Part shown: piece by piece, positions 1 to 11,536 of the stretch
Layout: each line of letters opens with the position of its first letter
Numbering within the stretch: the stretch's first letter is position 1
Assembly: GCA_011391595.1 (NCBI GenBank)
Contig: JAABQG010000013.1
Coordinates: 1 to 64,000, forward strand
Length of the DNA stretch: 64,000 nucleotides
Direction: 5' to 3'
Origin: Hydrogenophaga sp.
Lineage (GTDB): Bacteria > Pseudomonadota > Gammaproteobacteria > Burkholderiales > Burkholderiaceae_C
Program-made: the position numbers and the translations under genes
Notes under the pieces: generated by a model
Databases searched by the model: none
What the model was told of the DNA's origin: nothing
The model's input: the letters and a program-made list of their open reading frames with translations, nothing else

Positions 1-779
1 GACTGGTCTTCCTTGACCAGCAAGGTCTGGTTGTGTGCGTACGCCGTCAGATACGTATTGTTGTGCTTGAGGATCACCAGGTTACCGTAGCCGCGCAGCC
101 CGGCCCCGGCATAGACCACACGGCCGTCGGCGGCAGCCTGGACCGGGTCCCCGGCCTTGCCGCCCAGGTCCAGCCCCTTGTTCTTGGCCTCGTCAAACCC
201 CGCCAGCAAGACGCCGCTGCTCGGCCAGATGAAGGCGATCTCGTCTTCGCCTGCGACAGCGGCAGGCGCTGAAGCCGCAGGCGCCGCGCTCGCACTGGCG
301 GACGCGGCTGCGCTGGCCGCGGGTGCTGGGCCCGGAACCACCGTCCCGGGCGTGACCGGTGTCACCGACGACGATGTCACAGGACGTGTCACTGCCACGG
401 AGGGTGCATCAGAGGCTGCGGCTGAAGCCACAGACCCGACGGGGGGAACCACGCGGATCACCTGCCCCACTTCGATCAGGTTCGGATTTTCAATGCCATT
501 CCAGCGTGCAATATCGCGCCAGGCCTGACCGGTGTCCAGAGCAATGCGCATCAGGGAATCGCCTTTGCGTATGGTGTAGTAGCCGGGCTTTCCGGCGTTT
601 TCCGCGCCCGGCATCGGCTTGCCGTCTGTCGTCACCGGCACGACCGCAGGCTTGGTCGCGCTGATGCTGCGGTCCTCCACAGGCGCACGGTTGGCCGGCT
701 TCGACGAACAGGCCGCCAGCACGGCAACCATCACCACTGCCGAGCCGACAAGTCCCAACCGAGTCAATAAACCAGACAT
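1..779 (-). CDS. nlpD: NlpD-like lipoprotein, LysM plus M23 domain (3' end outside window)
   Basis: Outer-membrane lipoprotein of the NlpD/EnvC type, which in relatives activates cell-wall amidases at the division septum. The reading frame runs leftwards from ATG at 779 and leaves the window without a stop. It shows a signal peptide with lipobox VLAAC (Cys about residue 24), a LysM domain (YYTIRKGDSLMRIA onward, about residues 67-110), an Ala/Thr/Pro-rich linker, then an M23 fold with KGLDLGGKAGDPVQAAADG and GYGNLVILKHNNTYLTAYAH. The Zn-binding His expected just before GLDLGG is replaced (KNKGLD), as in E. coli NlpD, so it is probably an amidase activator and not a peptidase. It follows surE and pcm with an 11 bp gap, the E. 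coli order, so rpoS would be expected just outside the window. Confidence 0.9.
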   Translation of the reverse strand, partial: MSGLLTRLGLVGSAVVMVAVLAACSSKPANRAPVEDRSISATKPAVVPVTTDGKPMPGAENAGKPGYYTIRKGDSLMRIALDTGQAWRDIARWNGIENPNLIEVGQVIRVVPPVGSVASAAASDAPSVAVTRPVTSSSVTPVTPGTVVPGPAPAASAAASASASAAPAASAPAAVAGEDEIAFIWPSSGVLLAGFDEAKNKGLDLGGKAGDPVQAAADGRVVYAGAGLRGYGNLVILKHNNTYLTAYAHNQTLLVKEDQ

Positions 780-790
780 GTCCATTCCCC

Positions 791-1576
791 TTAAGCGATA
801 CCTGATTTTAGGGGGACAAAATGAACCGCCTCCAGCACGGTCTGTTTCAAGCCATCCGACGTCTTGTCGATCACCACGAGCGCCTGCTGGCCAGTGGCGG
901 TCACCATGGGCGCGACCAGGCGCCCCCCTTGCGCCAATTGATCCAGCCAGGCCGGCGGAACCGCCTCGCCGCCCGCCGCCGCAATGATGGCGGCATACGG
1001 CGCCCCCTTGGCGAACCCGGCCATGCCATCCCCGAACAGCAGGTGCAGATTGGCCAGCCGCAAAGGCCGAAGGTTCTCGCGCGCCTTGTCGTGCAGGCCG
1101 CGCAGGCGCTCGATGCTATAGACCTCTGTGGCCAGCTGGCACAGCACGGCCGCCTGGTAGCCGCAGCCGGTGCCGATCTCCAGTACCCGCCCCATCTTGC
1201 CGGGCACGCCGTGCCGCAGCAGTTCGATCATGCGGGCCACCACATTGGGTTTGGAGATCGTCTGACCCAGTCCGATCGGCAAACTGGTGTCTTCGTAGGC
1301 CTGGTTGACCAGCGCCGGCTCCACGAACCGGTGGCGCTCCACCGCATTCATGGCCCGCAGCACGGCAGGGTCGGCCACCCCTTGCGCCGCGAGTTTTTGC
1401 ACCATGCTGGCGCGCACGGCGGCGGAGTCCATGCCCAGCCCCTGCGGCCCGAGCGGGATACGCTCCAAAGCGCCGCGTCGCGGCACTTCTGTCGCCATGA
1501 CACCGGCCTTTCTGGCGGGCGCGGGTTGCCCCTGCGAAAAATCGATCCGTGCAGGAAAGGTCGGTCGACGCGTCAT
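791..1576 (-). CDS. pcm: Protein-L-isoaspartate O-methyltransferase
   Basis: Repairs age-damaged proteins by methylating L-isoaspartyl residues with S-adenosylmethionine in the cytoplasm. The 261-residue product has the SAM motif VLEIGTGCGYQAAVL and the family segment FVEPALVNQAYEDTSLPIGLGQTIS. The frame stays open much further upstream, but the start at 1576 is preferred because its ATG overlaps the surE stop as TGATG, a translational-coupling arrangement, and because the conserved domain begins soon after. The N-terminal 40 residues or so are a variable extension. Part of the surE-pcm-nlpD cluster. Confidence 0.93.
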   Translation of the reverse strand: MTRRPTFPARIDFSQGQPAPARKAGVMATEVPRRGALERIPLGPQGLGMDSAAVRASMVQKLAAQGVADPAVLRAMNAVERHRFVEPALVNQAYEDTSLPIGLGQTISKPNVVARMIELLRHGVPGKMGRVLEIGTGCGYQAAVLCQLATEVYSIERLRGLHDKARENLRPLRLANLHLLFGDGMAGFAKGAPYAAIIAAAGGEAVPPAWLDQLAQGGRLVAPMVTATGQQALVVIDKTSDGLKQTVLEAVHFVPLKSGIA

Positions 1577-2352
1577 CAAGCCACCTTGTCCGGCCCGGCG
1601 CCCAATTGCGCGGCCGTCTGCGCCCAGTAGCGCAGGTGATCGTGGTCCGTCAGATCCACCTTCAGGGGCGTCAGCACGACATGGCCGTGCGCGGTGGCGT
1701 GAAAGTCTGTGCCGTCGGCTTCGTCCTTCGCCGCCCCGGCCTCGCCGATCCAGTACATGGTTTCGCCGCGCGGGCTCAGCTGGGTGATGACGCTTTCCGC
1801 GGAATGGCGCCGCCCCAGCCGGCATACCTTGACCGGCTTGATCGCGTCGAAGGCAAGGTTCGGGATGTTGATGTTCAGCAGCCAGGGCGTGGCCCCGACG
1901 AGGCGCTGCTGCGCCATGTTCTGCACGATCTCGCGCGCCTTGGCCGCAGCCGCGTCGATATGCATCCAGCCTTTTTCGATCTGCGAGAACGCGATGGCCG
2001 GAATGCCGAAAAGGTAGCCCTCCATCGCAGCGCCCACGGTCCCGGAGTAGATGGTGTCGTCGCCCATGTTGGCGCCGTTGTTGATGCCCGAGACCACCAG
2101 GTCGGGGCGGTAGCCCAGCAGGCCGGTCAGCGCGATGTGCACGCAGTCCGCCGGCGTGCCGTTGACGTAACGAAAACCGTTGGCCGCCGTGTGCACGTAC
2201 AGCGGCGAATGCAGGGTCAGCGCGTTGGATTTGGCGCTGTTGTTCTGCTCGGGCGCCACCACCTCCACCTCGGCCACGGTTCTCAGCGCCTCGTACAGCG
2301 CCACGATGCCGGGCGCCTGGTAGCCGTCGTCATTGGAAATCAGGATTTTCAT
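1576..2352 (-). CDS. surE: 5'/3'-nucleotidase SurE
   Basis: Metal-dependent nucleoside monophosphate phosphatase of the stationary-phase survival family. The 258-residue protein begins [16 protein letters not shown], carrying the two metal-binding aspartates. The conserved segment [19 protein letters not shown] contains the active-site Asn region. Length matches the family. It heads the surE-pcm-nlpD run and overlaps pcm by one base. The upstream neighbour is divergent, so a promoter should lie in 2353-2559, where I saw no unusual structure. Confidence 0.96.
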   Translation of the reverse strand: MKILISNDDGYQAPGIVALYEALRTVAEVEVVAPEQNNSAKSNALTLHSPLYVHTAANGFRYVNGTPADCVHIALTGLLGYRPDLVVSGINNGANMGDDTIYSGTVGAAMEGYLFGIPAIAFSQIEKGWMHIDAAAAKAREIVQNMAQQRLVGATPWLLNINIPNLAFDAIKPVKVCRLGRRHSAESVITQLSPRGETMYWIGEAGAAKDEADGTDFHATAHGHVVLTPLKVDLTDHDHLRYWAQTAAQLGAGPDKVA

Positions 2353-2559
2353 GGATGTTTCGGGTTGAAACGGATTGTAGGTGGCGTCACCCGTCCGATG
2401 CCCGGTTGCAGGTATCGGGGCGTCTTTGGACAGCGTGCGACGCGCAGACCGCGTCGCCGCCGGGACAGCTTTCCTGCGCGAGGGGACGCATCCTGAAAAA
2501 CCTTTTTTCCCGCAACTCCGGATCCGGAATCAAACGCCAAACCGTTCGAGGAAAGCCAG

Positions 2560-3978
2560 ATGTCCACCGCTGCCCGAAGTACCCACAGTTCCCCAACGAA
2601 GCCGCAGCCGGAAATGAACCGCCCCCTGGGTCCAACCGAGGCCATCTACTACCTGCTGGATCAGCTGTACTGCCTCAATTTCGTCGTCTTCGCGGAAATC
2701 AGTGGCAGCCTGGACCCCGCACGGCTTGAGCGTGCGCTGCAAACCGTTCAAGCCGAACAGCCTCTGTTGCGCGCTCGCCTCGCGATGGTCAGAGGTCGAG
2801 CCTGTTTCAAGGCAGTGCCGCCGGAGCAAGCCGTATGGAAAGCGCAGGTCCGCCCCTTGCGGAACTGGCGGGCCGCCGTGGCGGCCGAGCTCGATGCGCC
2901 TTTTACGGGCGAGGCGCCACTCGCGCGCTTCCTGTGGTGTCAAGGCCGCGGCAAGTCGGTCGCGGCGATGGTCTTTCACCACACGATTGCCGATGGCAAG
3001 TCGGGCGCCAGCCTGCTGATCGAGGTGCTCCGGCGCGCGGGCGGTGAGGATCTTCCGCTGAAACTGCGCCCTCCTCACCGGTCCGCGCAGGACCTTGACC
3101 TGATCCAGTCCAAGGGCGTTATGGAAAGCTCCGTGCAAAAGCTCAAGTACTGGCTCGGTCAGGGACAGGCCGCGTTGAAATTCCCGCGGCAGCTGCCCGG
3201 CTACGACATGCGCCTGGGCGACAAGCGCAGCATCAAGGTGATCCCGGTGTCGATGCCCAAGGAAACCACGCAGGCCTTGCTGGCGTCGTGCCGCGCCCAC
3301 GGCACCACGGTGCATGGCGCCCTGGGCGCGGCCCAGGTTCTGGCCCTCAATGCCGAGTTCGGCTCGGACCAGGCGCGCCAGCTTGGCTTGACCTCGCTGG
3401 CCGACCTGCGCGGTGTGCTCAGGGGCAAGCTGAGCGCCAGCGACCTCGGCCTGTACGTCGCCACGATCACCACCGTGCACGGCTTGGCCGCCAAACCGGA
3501 CTTCTGGCAGCTGGCTGCAGACATCCGCGGCCAGTTGCAGCAGGTACTGACCAGCGGCGACGCCAATCTGGTTCATTCCGTTTACCGCGAGGATTCCCTG
3601 CTCCCGATGGGCCGAAGCCGGGCCCGACTCATACAGTCGTCGGTGGCATTGGCGCCGCCATCGTCCATGCTGACCAACATCGGCACGGTGGACACCCCGG
3701 ATCTGCGCAATGGCGCCCGCATTCAAAGTCTTGCGTTCCTGGTGTCGCCGCCACCGCAGCACCCGATCTGCGTCACGGCGGCCAGCCATGGCGGCAGCCT
3801 GCACCTCAACCTGCTCTACGACCGGGTCAAGATGGACGACGAGCAGGCGGAGCGCATCGCGATCGCCCTGACCGGATTTCTGGAAGCGGCCGCCAGCGGC
3901 AAGTTCGGCAGCGCGCGGCAGCCGAGGGTCGACGAGACTGAAACGGTCACGATCGGGTCGAGGGGCGGTCGCTGGTGA
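2560..3978 (+). CDS. Condensation-domain/PapA5-like acyltransferase (HHxxxDG), orphan
   Basis: 472-residue protein of the CoA-dependent acyltransferase superfamily (NRPS condensation domain, PapA5, wax-ester synthase relatives). The signature HHTIADG lies at residues 140-146. Two half-domains can be followed: residues about 20-200 with the catalytic His, and about 210-450 with LTSLADLRGVLRG and a SMLTNIGTVDTP segment resembling the second-lobe motif region. The start at 2560 is supported by GAGGAAAG seven bases upstream; an internal Met at residue 19 is the alternative. No carrier protein, ligase or polyketide gene lies nearby, so substrate and product cannot be inferred. It probably moves an acyl group to an alcohol or amine acceptor. 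It sits alone, divergent from surE. Confidence 0.75.
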   Translation: MSTAARSTHSSPTKPQPEMNRPLGPTEAIYYLLDQLYCLNFVVFAEISGSLDPARLERALQTVQAEQPLLRARLAMVRGRACFKAVPPEQAVWKAQVRPLRNWRAAVAAELDAPFTGEAPLARFLWCQGRGKSVAAMVFHHTIADGKSGASLLIEVLRRAGGEDLPLKLRPPHRSAQDLDLIQSKGVMESSVQKLKYWLGQGQAALKFPRQLPGYDMRLGDKRSIKVIPVSMPKETTQALLASCRAHGTTVHGALGAAQVLALNAEFGSDQARQLGLTSLADLRGVLRGKLSASDLGLYVATITTVHGLAAKPDFWQLAADIRGQLQQVLTSGDANLVHSVYREDSLLPMGRSRARLIQSSVALAPPSSMLTNIGTVDTPDLRNGARIQSLAFLVSPPPQHPICVTAASHGGSLHLNLLYDRVKMDDEQAERIAIALTGFLEAAASGKFGSARQPRVDETETVTIGSRGGRW

Positions 3979-4046
3979 GACATCGCCGGTTTGCGACCAA
4001 CACGGCGCGCCCTATGATCGCCCTCTTGTTCTGAAGGAGACCTCCC

Positions 4047-5024
4047 GTGCATGCCTGGCTTTGTGAAAACCCCGTGGGCGTCGATGCCCTGACCTGGAAA
4101 GAGCTTCCCACCCCCGCGCCCAAAGCCGGCGAGGTGCTGATCGAGATCAAGGCCGCGAGCCTGAATTTCCCGGATCTGCTGATCGTGCAGAACAAGTACC
4201 AGATGAAGCCGCCCCTGCCCTTCGTACCGGGCTCGGAATATGCCGGCGTGGTCCAGGCCGTGGGCGAAGGCGTCACGCACCTGAAGGTCGGCCAGAACGT
4301 CGCCTGCCTGTCCGGCACCGGCGGCTTCGGCACGCACACCATTGCCCCGGCTGCCCTGTGCATGCCGCTGCCGCCCGGCTTCTCGCATGTGGACGCTGCC
4401 GCCTTCATCATGATCTACGCCACCAGCCACCATGCGCTGGTGGACCGGGCGCAGCTCAAGGCCGGCGAGACCGTGCTGGTGCTGGGCGCTGCCGGCGGCG
4501 TGGGCACCGCCGCCATCCAGATCGCCAAGGTGATGGGCGCCAGGGTCATCGCTGCAGCCTCCACCGACGAGAAATGCGCGCTGTGCAAGACGCTGGGTGC
4601 CGACGCGACGATCAACTACACCACCGAAAACCTGCGCGACGCCCTCAAGGCGCTGACCGACGGCAAGGGCCCGGACGTCATCTACGACCCGGTCGGTGGC
4701 GACTTCGCCGAGCCCGCCTTCCGCGGCATCGCCTGGCGCGGCCGCTACCTGGTGGTGGGCTTCGCGGCGGGGCCCATCCCCTCGCTGCCGCTGAACCTGG
4801 CGCTGCTCAAGGGTGCGTCCATTGTCGGCGTGTTCTGGGGCGAGTTCGGGCGCCGCGAGCCCAAGGCCAACGCCGCCATGATGATGGAGCTGGCCCAGTG
4901 GTACGCCCAGGGCAAGATCAAGCCGGAGATCGACCGTGCCATGCCCATGAGCGAACTGAAAGCCGCCTTTGCCCACATGGGTTCGCGCGGCGTGATGGGC
5001 AAACTGGTGATGGTGAACTCCTGA
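4047..5024 (+). CDS. NADPH:quinone oxidoreductase family (zinc-independent MDR)
   Basis: 325-residue medium-chain dehydrogenase/reductase of the quinone oxidoreductase type. The N-terminal catalytic lobe includes LNFPDLLIVQNKYQMKPPLP and the FVPGSEYAGVV segment. The Rossmann lobe has VLGAAGGVGTAAIQIAK, which binds NADPH, followed by ARVIAAASTDEKC. The structural and catalytic zinc ligands of alcohol dehydrogenases are absent. The start is GTG at 4047, chosen for an ideal AAGGAGA six bases upstream. The likely role is NADPH-dependent reduction of quinones or enones; the true substrate is unknown. It follows the acyltransferase by 68 bp in the same direction. Confidence 0.87.
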   Translation: MHAWLCENPVGVDALTWKELPTPAPKAGEVLIEIKAASLNFPDLLIVQNKYQMKPPLPFVPGSEYAGVVQAVGEGVTHLKVGQNVACLSGTGGFGTHTIAPAALCMPLPPGFSHVDAAAFIMIYATSHHALVDRAQLKAGETVLVLGAAGGVGTAAIQIAKVMGARVIAAASTDEKCALCKTLGADATINYTTENLRDALKALTDGKGPDVIYDPVGGDFAEPAFRGIAWRGRYLVVGFAAGPIPSLPLNLALLKGASIVGVFWGEFGRREPKANAAMMMELAQWYAQGKIKPEIDRAMPMSELKAAFAHMGSRGVMGKLVMVNS

Positions 5025-5112
5025 ACCTCTAGGCGGGCCATTCGTTCAAGGGCCGCAACTGATGGGTGGACGGCAGCCGGGCACCGCACTTCTGTCGCGG
5101 CGAGGTTCCCCG

Positions 5113-5955
5113 TCAATGTCCGTGCGCCAGCCCGCTGACCAGTGTCACCAGTCCGATGCCCGCACCCAGCCAGGCAATCTGCGCCACGGTTTCGCGGGCG
5201 GACAGGCGTTTTTGCAGTTGAGGAATCAGATCGGCCAGCGCCACGTAGATGAAGCTGCTGCTGGCCACGGCCAGGAAGTACGGCAGGTAGTCGTGCAGGC
5301 GGTCCACCAGGAAATAGCCCACCGTGCCGCCCAGCGCGGTCACCGCGCCGGCCAGGGACACCTTGACCAACGCCATGCGCCGGTCGTTGTTGCCGCCGCG
5401 CAGCACCACCAGGTCGCCCATGTGGTGCGGCACCTCGTGGGCCAGCACGGCCAGTGAGGCGATCACGCCGAGGCGCAGGTCGGCCACGAACGCCGAGGCG
5501 ATCAGGATGCCGTCTCCGAAACAGTGCACGCTGTCACCGGTGAGCACCGCCCAGCTGCCGGGCTTGGGCACGTGGCTGTGCGCATGAACCTGGTCATGGC
5601 CATGGGACTGGGCATGAACGTGGCTCTGCGGGTGTTCATGGGCGTGGTGGTGCGGCGCGCCCGGCGCGGCCTCATGGTGATGCTCATGCCCGTGATGCCA
5701 GAGCTCGGCCTTGTCGAGCAGGAAGAAGAAGACCAGGCCGATCAGCAGCGTGAGGAACAGGTCGTACGCACCGGCCTGGCTCTCGAATGCCTCGGGCAGC
5801 AGGTGCAGGAAGGCGGTGGCCAGCAGCGCGCCGGCAGCCATGCTCAGCATGTGCTGCGTGTAGCGGGCCAGCATGCCGAAGCTCAAGGCTGCGGCAATCC
5901 ACACGCTGCCAATGCCGGCGGCCAGGGTTCCGATCCAGATTGATATCAATAACAT
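5113..5955 (-). CDS. ZIP-family divalent metal transporter
   Basis: 280-residue inner-membrane protein of the ZIP family, which imports zinc and related divalent metals. About eight hydrophobic segments are visible. The metal path is marked by HCFGDG (TM4) and HEVPHHMGD (TM5), the family's HNxxDG/HExPHExGD positions. Between TM3 and TM4 is a very His-rich cytoplasmic loop (about residues 85-130, many HxH pairs), a typical metal buffer or sensor. The closest well-known relatives are bacterial ZupT and GufA-like proteins; the cation is not determined. Single gene, separated from the upstream dehydrogenase operon by a terminator. Confidence 0.88.
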   Translation of the reverse strand: MLLISIWIGTLAAGIGSVWIAAALSFGMLARYTQHMLSMAAGALLATAFLHLLPEAFESQAGAYDLFLTLLIGLVFFFLLDKAELWHHGHEHHHEAAPGAPHHHAHEHPQSHVHAQSHGHDQVHAHSHVPKPGSWAVLTGDSVHCFGDGILIASAFVADLRLGVIASLAVLAHEVPHHMGDLVVLRGGNNDRRMALVKVSLAGAVTALGGTVGYFLVDRLHDYLPYFLAVASSSFIYVALADLIPQLQKRLSARETVAQIAWLGAGIGLVTLVSGLAHGH

Positions 5956-6009
5956 AGCAAACCATGACCATCCGACGCTGGAGAAAGGTCAATTTCCTTC
6001 ATAAATGAC

Positions 6010-6035
6010 AAAAAGGCCACCGCACCGGGGGGCCT
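6010..6035 (-). terminator. Rho-independent terminator after E2 gene
   Basis: On the minus strand AGGCC and GGCCT arms flank a GC-rich loop and are followed by a run of T (seen as aaaaa on the plus strand). It lies between the end of the 2-oxoacid dehydrogenase operon and the start of the ZIP transporter gene. Confidence 0.55.
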
Positions 6036-6134
6036 GGACGAGTTCCTGCCGCTGGATGCCTAGCAGAAACCTGGGCCCGAGCTCGAGGTCATCTTAGCAA
6101 GCGTGTCAAGCGCCGCGTCCCCCGGCGCGGCGCT

Positions 6135-7453
6135 CTATTCGACAAACAGCGTGGCGGGCGCTTCCATAAAACCGCGAATCGCCTGCACGAACTGCGCCGC
6201 GTGCATACCGTCCACCACGCGGTGGTCGAATGACGACGACAGGTTCATCATCTGGCGCACCACAATGGCGCCGCGCCGCACCACCGGGCGCTCGACGATG
6301 CGGTTCACGCCGACGATGGCCACCTCGGGGTGGTTGATGATCGGCGTGTTGGCGATGCCGCCCAGCGAGCCCAGGCTGGTCAGCGTGATCGTCGAGCCGC
6401 TGAGCTCCTCCCGCGTGGCCTTGCCTGCGCGGGCCGCCTCGGCCACGCGGACGATCTCGCCGGCGCAGGCCCAGAGGTCCAGCGCCTCGGCGTGGCGCAG
6501 CACCGGGACCATCAGGCCGTTGCCGGTCTGGGTGGCGATGCCCAGGTGGACCGCGCCGTGGCGCGTGATGACGCCGAGTTCGTCATCGAACCGGGCGTTG
6601 ATCTGCGGGAACTCGCGTAGCGCCAGCACCATGGCGCGCACCAGCAGCGGCAGCAGCGTCAGACGCGCGCGCCGGCCATCCCAGCGGGTATTGAGCTGCT
6701 GGCGCAGGGCCTCCAGCTCGGTGACGTCGATTTCTTCCACGTAGCTGAAATGCGGGATACGGCGCTTGGCGTCCTGCATTTTCATCGCGATCTTGCGGCG
6801 CAGGCCGATCACGGCAATGGTTTCCGTGCTGTTGAGCTCCGCAAAGGCGTTGACCCGCACCGGCACTGGCGCATGCCTGGTTGCCGGCTCAGGCCCCTGC
6901 CCAGGGCCCTGCAGCGGGCGCGGATGCGCGCGGGCATACGCGTCCAGGTCCGCCTGCACGATGCGCCCGGCCGGGCCGGTGGCGCGCACCTGCTCCAGCG
7001 GGATGCCCATCTCCCAGGCGCGGCGACGCACGGCCGGCGAGGCGATCGGGCGCTCCATCGTGCTGCCGGTCGGACTGTGGACCGCCACCGCGGCCTCAAT
7101 GGCCTGCTGCACGCTAGCACCGGCATTGAGTGGCGGCGGCACCGCAAAAGTCGGGAGCACCAGGGCGGCTGGCGGGTTGGCCGGCGGCGCGCCGGGTTTC
7201 AGGTTGCCCTCGCCCGCCACTTCGAGGCGGATGAGCTCGGAGCCCACCGCTACCGCCTGCCCGATGCTCCCCCCCAGGCTGAGCACCTTGCCCGCCACCG
7301 GCGAGGGGATCTCCACCGTGGCCTTGTCGGTCATGACGTCGGCCAGCAGCTGGTCGGCCACGACGTTGTCGCCCTCCCTCACATGCCAGGCCACCAGTTC
7401 GACCTCGGCAATGCCTTCGCCGATGTCCGGCGTCTTGATGATGTAAGTGCCCA

Positions 7454-7457
<4 letters not shown>
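6135..7457 (-). CDS. 2-oxoacid dehydrogenase E2, dihydrolipoamide acyltransferase
   Basis: 440-residue core of a branched-chain-type 2-oxoacid dehydrogenase complex. It transfers the acyl group from the lipoyl arm to CoA. Domains in order: lipoyl domain (residues 1-80, lipoyl-Lys in DVMTDKATVEIPSP), Pro/Ala linker, peripheral subunit-binding domain (IASPAVRRRAWEMGI to AGRIVQADLDAY, about 145-185), second linker, and catalytic domain with FDHRVVDG (HxxxDG) near the C terminus. The frame is open far upstream, but the start is placed at ATGATG (7457/7454) behind GGAGG, overlapping the E1 beta stop. Last gene of the operon; no E3 gene follows in the window. Confidence 0.92.
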
Positions 7458-10100
<2,643 letters not shown>

Positions 10101-10373
10101 ATGCCCTCCAAGACCTTCACCAGCGGCCGCATCAGGAAGGCCGACTACGACCCCGCATCACAACAGCTGGACCTGCATTGGGACAACAAGTCGGTGCTGG
10201 CCTACAAGTCGGTCCCGTACGAGGTCTTTCGCCGCCTTTGCAGCGCGCCCAACCCGGCCACCTACTGGGAGGACCGGATTGCCGAGGAATATCCAAAGGG
10301 CGTGCCGATGACACGCAGCGCGCATTCAGAGGGCGGAAAATCGCTGGCTGACCTGTTGGGGGATGGGGACTGA
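10101..10373 (+). CDS. KTSC-domain small protein
   Basis: 90-residue soluble protein. The body (residues about 7-70) matches the KTSC domain, a small beta-rich domain also found fused to the C terminus of some lysyl-tRNA synthetases: IRKADYDPASQQLDL, the central YKSVPYEVFRRL and the terminal PATYWEDRIAEEYP. Stand-alone copies are common but their function is not established. It is divergent from the E1 alpha operon and followed by a 27-codon mini-ORF. Confidence 0.75.
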   Translation: MPSKTFTSGRIRKADYDPASQQLDLHWDNKSVLAYKSVPYEVFRRLCSAPNPATYWEDRIAEEYPKGVPMTRSAHSEGGKSLADLLGDGD

Positions 10374-10440
10374 GCGGGATGAGGACCCGATGCCAGGAAA
10401 AGGTCGCTTCACAACGCTTCGGCCCCTTCAGGAGCCCGCC

Positions 10441-10524
10441 ATGACATCCGTTTCCCTGACTTCGCTCATCAACCTGCTCAAGCTGGCCCTCGGTATCTAC
10501 ATGGCCCGCGCCCGGATCCGGTAA
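10441..10524 (+). CDS. Possible 27-residue hydrophobic peptide
   Basis: A 28-codon frame (ATG 10441, TAA 10524) preceded by AGGAG at correct spacing. The peptide begins MTSVSLTSLINLLK and continues with Leu/Ala-rich sequence to a basic tail RARIR, so it could form one amphipathic or membrane helix. It lies in an otherwise gene-free 272 bp gap between the KTSC gene and the convergent enoyl-CoA hydratase gene. No family recognised; it may be chance. Confidence 0.3.
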   Translation: MTSVSLTSLINLLKLALGIYMARARIR

Positions 10525-10645
10525 GCCCTCGCCTGTCAGGCCGACCCGGCAAAGCGCAGCCCGGCGTTCGGCTTGGCGAATCCGCAGGCCCAGCCGTCAG
10601 GCATTTCATAGCGTTCGCCCCCCTCGCGCAACCGTTGGGGACCTT

Positions 10646-11440
10646 TCAGGCCAATTCGTCTGGGCCGTGGATCTGGACGTACCGGGCGGGGCGCTTTTCC
10701 AGAAAGGCCGCGATGCCTTCCTGGGCGTCGGGGAGCAGTGAGGCGCTGGCCATGCGTTCCACGGCAAACGCGTAGGCCTGATCCTGGGGAAGGTCGATCT
10801 GGCGATAGAAACCCTGTTTGCCCAGCGCCTTGGACATGGCGCTGCCCCGGGTGGCCCGCTGGATCAGATCCAGCGTGGTGGCTTCCAACTGGTCCGGCGG
10901 AACCGCCTTGTTGATCAGGCCCCAGTCGGCCGCCGTGGCGGCGTCGATGGCGTCGCCCGTCATGGCCATTTCCAGCGCGCGCTTGCGCCCGACGTTGCGG
11001 GCCACCGCGACCAGCGGCGTGTGGCAGAACAGGCCCGCCTTGCCGCCGGGAATCGCGAAGCTTGCGGTGCTGGCGGCCACCGCCAGGTCACAACTGGCCA
11101 CCAGCTGGCAGCCGCCGGCCGTTGCCAAGGCGTGAACCCGGGCCACGACCGGCTGGGGAAGGGCCTGGATCGTGGCCATCATCGTGGTGCAGACCTCAAA
11201 AAGTTCGCGCGCCTGCGCCAGCGTCGCCCCGGCCATGTCGGCAAAATCATGGCCTGCGCTGAACACCGGGCCATTCGCCGCCAGGATGATTCCCCGCACG
11301 CCGCCCGAGTCAAGCTCGCGCAGGGCCAAAGTCAGTTCACGCATCACGTCCAGAGCCAGGGCGTTGCGTCGGTCGACGCGGTTGAGCGTCACGGTGGTGA
11401 TGGGCCCGTCGGCGCTGACGAGCAAGTGTGAATAGGTCAT
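10646..11440 (-). CDS. Enoyl-CoA hydratase/isomerase family (ECHDC3-like)
   Basis: 264-residue crotonase-fold protein. The oxyanion-hole segments are GPVFSAGHDFADM and ATAGGCQLVASCDLAVA. The run FAIPGGKAGLFCHTP resembles the ECHDC3 subgroup rather than the fatty-acid-oxidation hydratases, and the catalytic Glu positions of classical hydratases are not obvious, so the reaction is uncertain. The frame stays open for hundreds of codons upstream through the antisense of the next gene; the start at 11440 is the Met in front of the conserved TYSHLLVSADGPITTVTLNR. It is divergent from the aminotransferase-like gene, with 96 bp between starts. Confidence 0.82.
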   Translation of the reverse strand: MTYSHLLVSADGPITTVTLNRVDRRNALALDVMRELTLALRELDSGGVRGIILAANGPVFSAGHDFADMAGATLAQARELFEVCTTMMATIQALPQPVVARVHALATAGGCQLVASCDLAVAASTASFAIPGGKAGLFCHTPLVAVARNVGRKRALEMAMTGDAIDAATAADWGLINKAVPPDQLEATTLDLIQRATRGSAMSKALGKQGFYRQIDLPQDQAYAFAVERMASASLLPDAQEGIAAFLEKRPARYVQIHGPDELA

Positions 11441-11536
11441 GCGCGCATTCTGCGCCAGGGTTTCGCCGTTTGTGAAGCTGTGGCGGGCGCGCGGCATTGC
11501 GCGGCCCGGTCCCGCTGGAACCCTAGAATCGACTGC

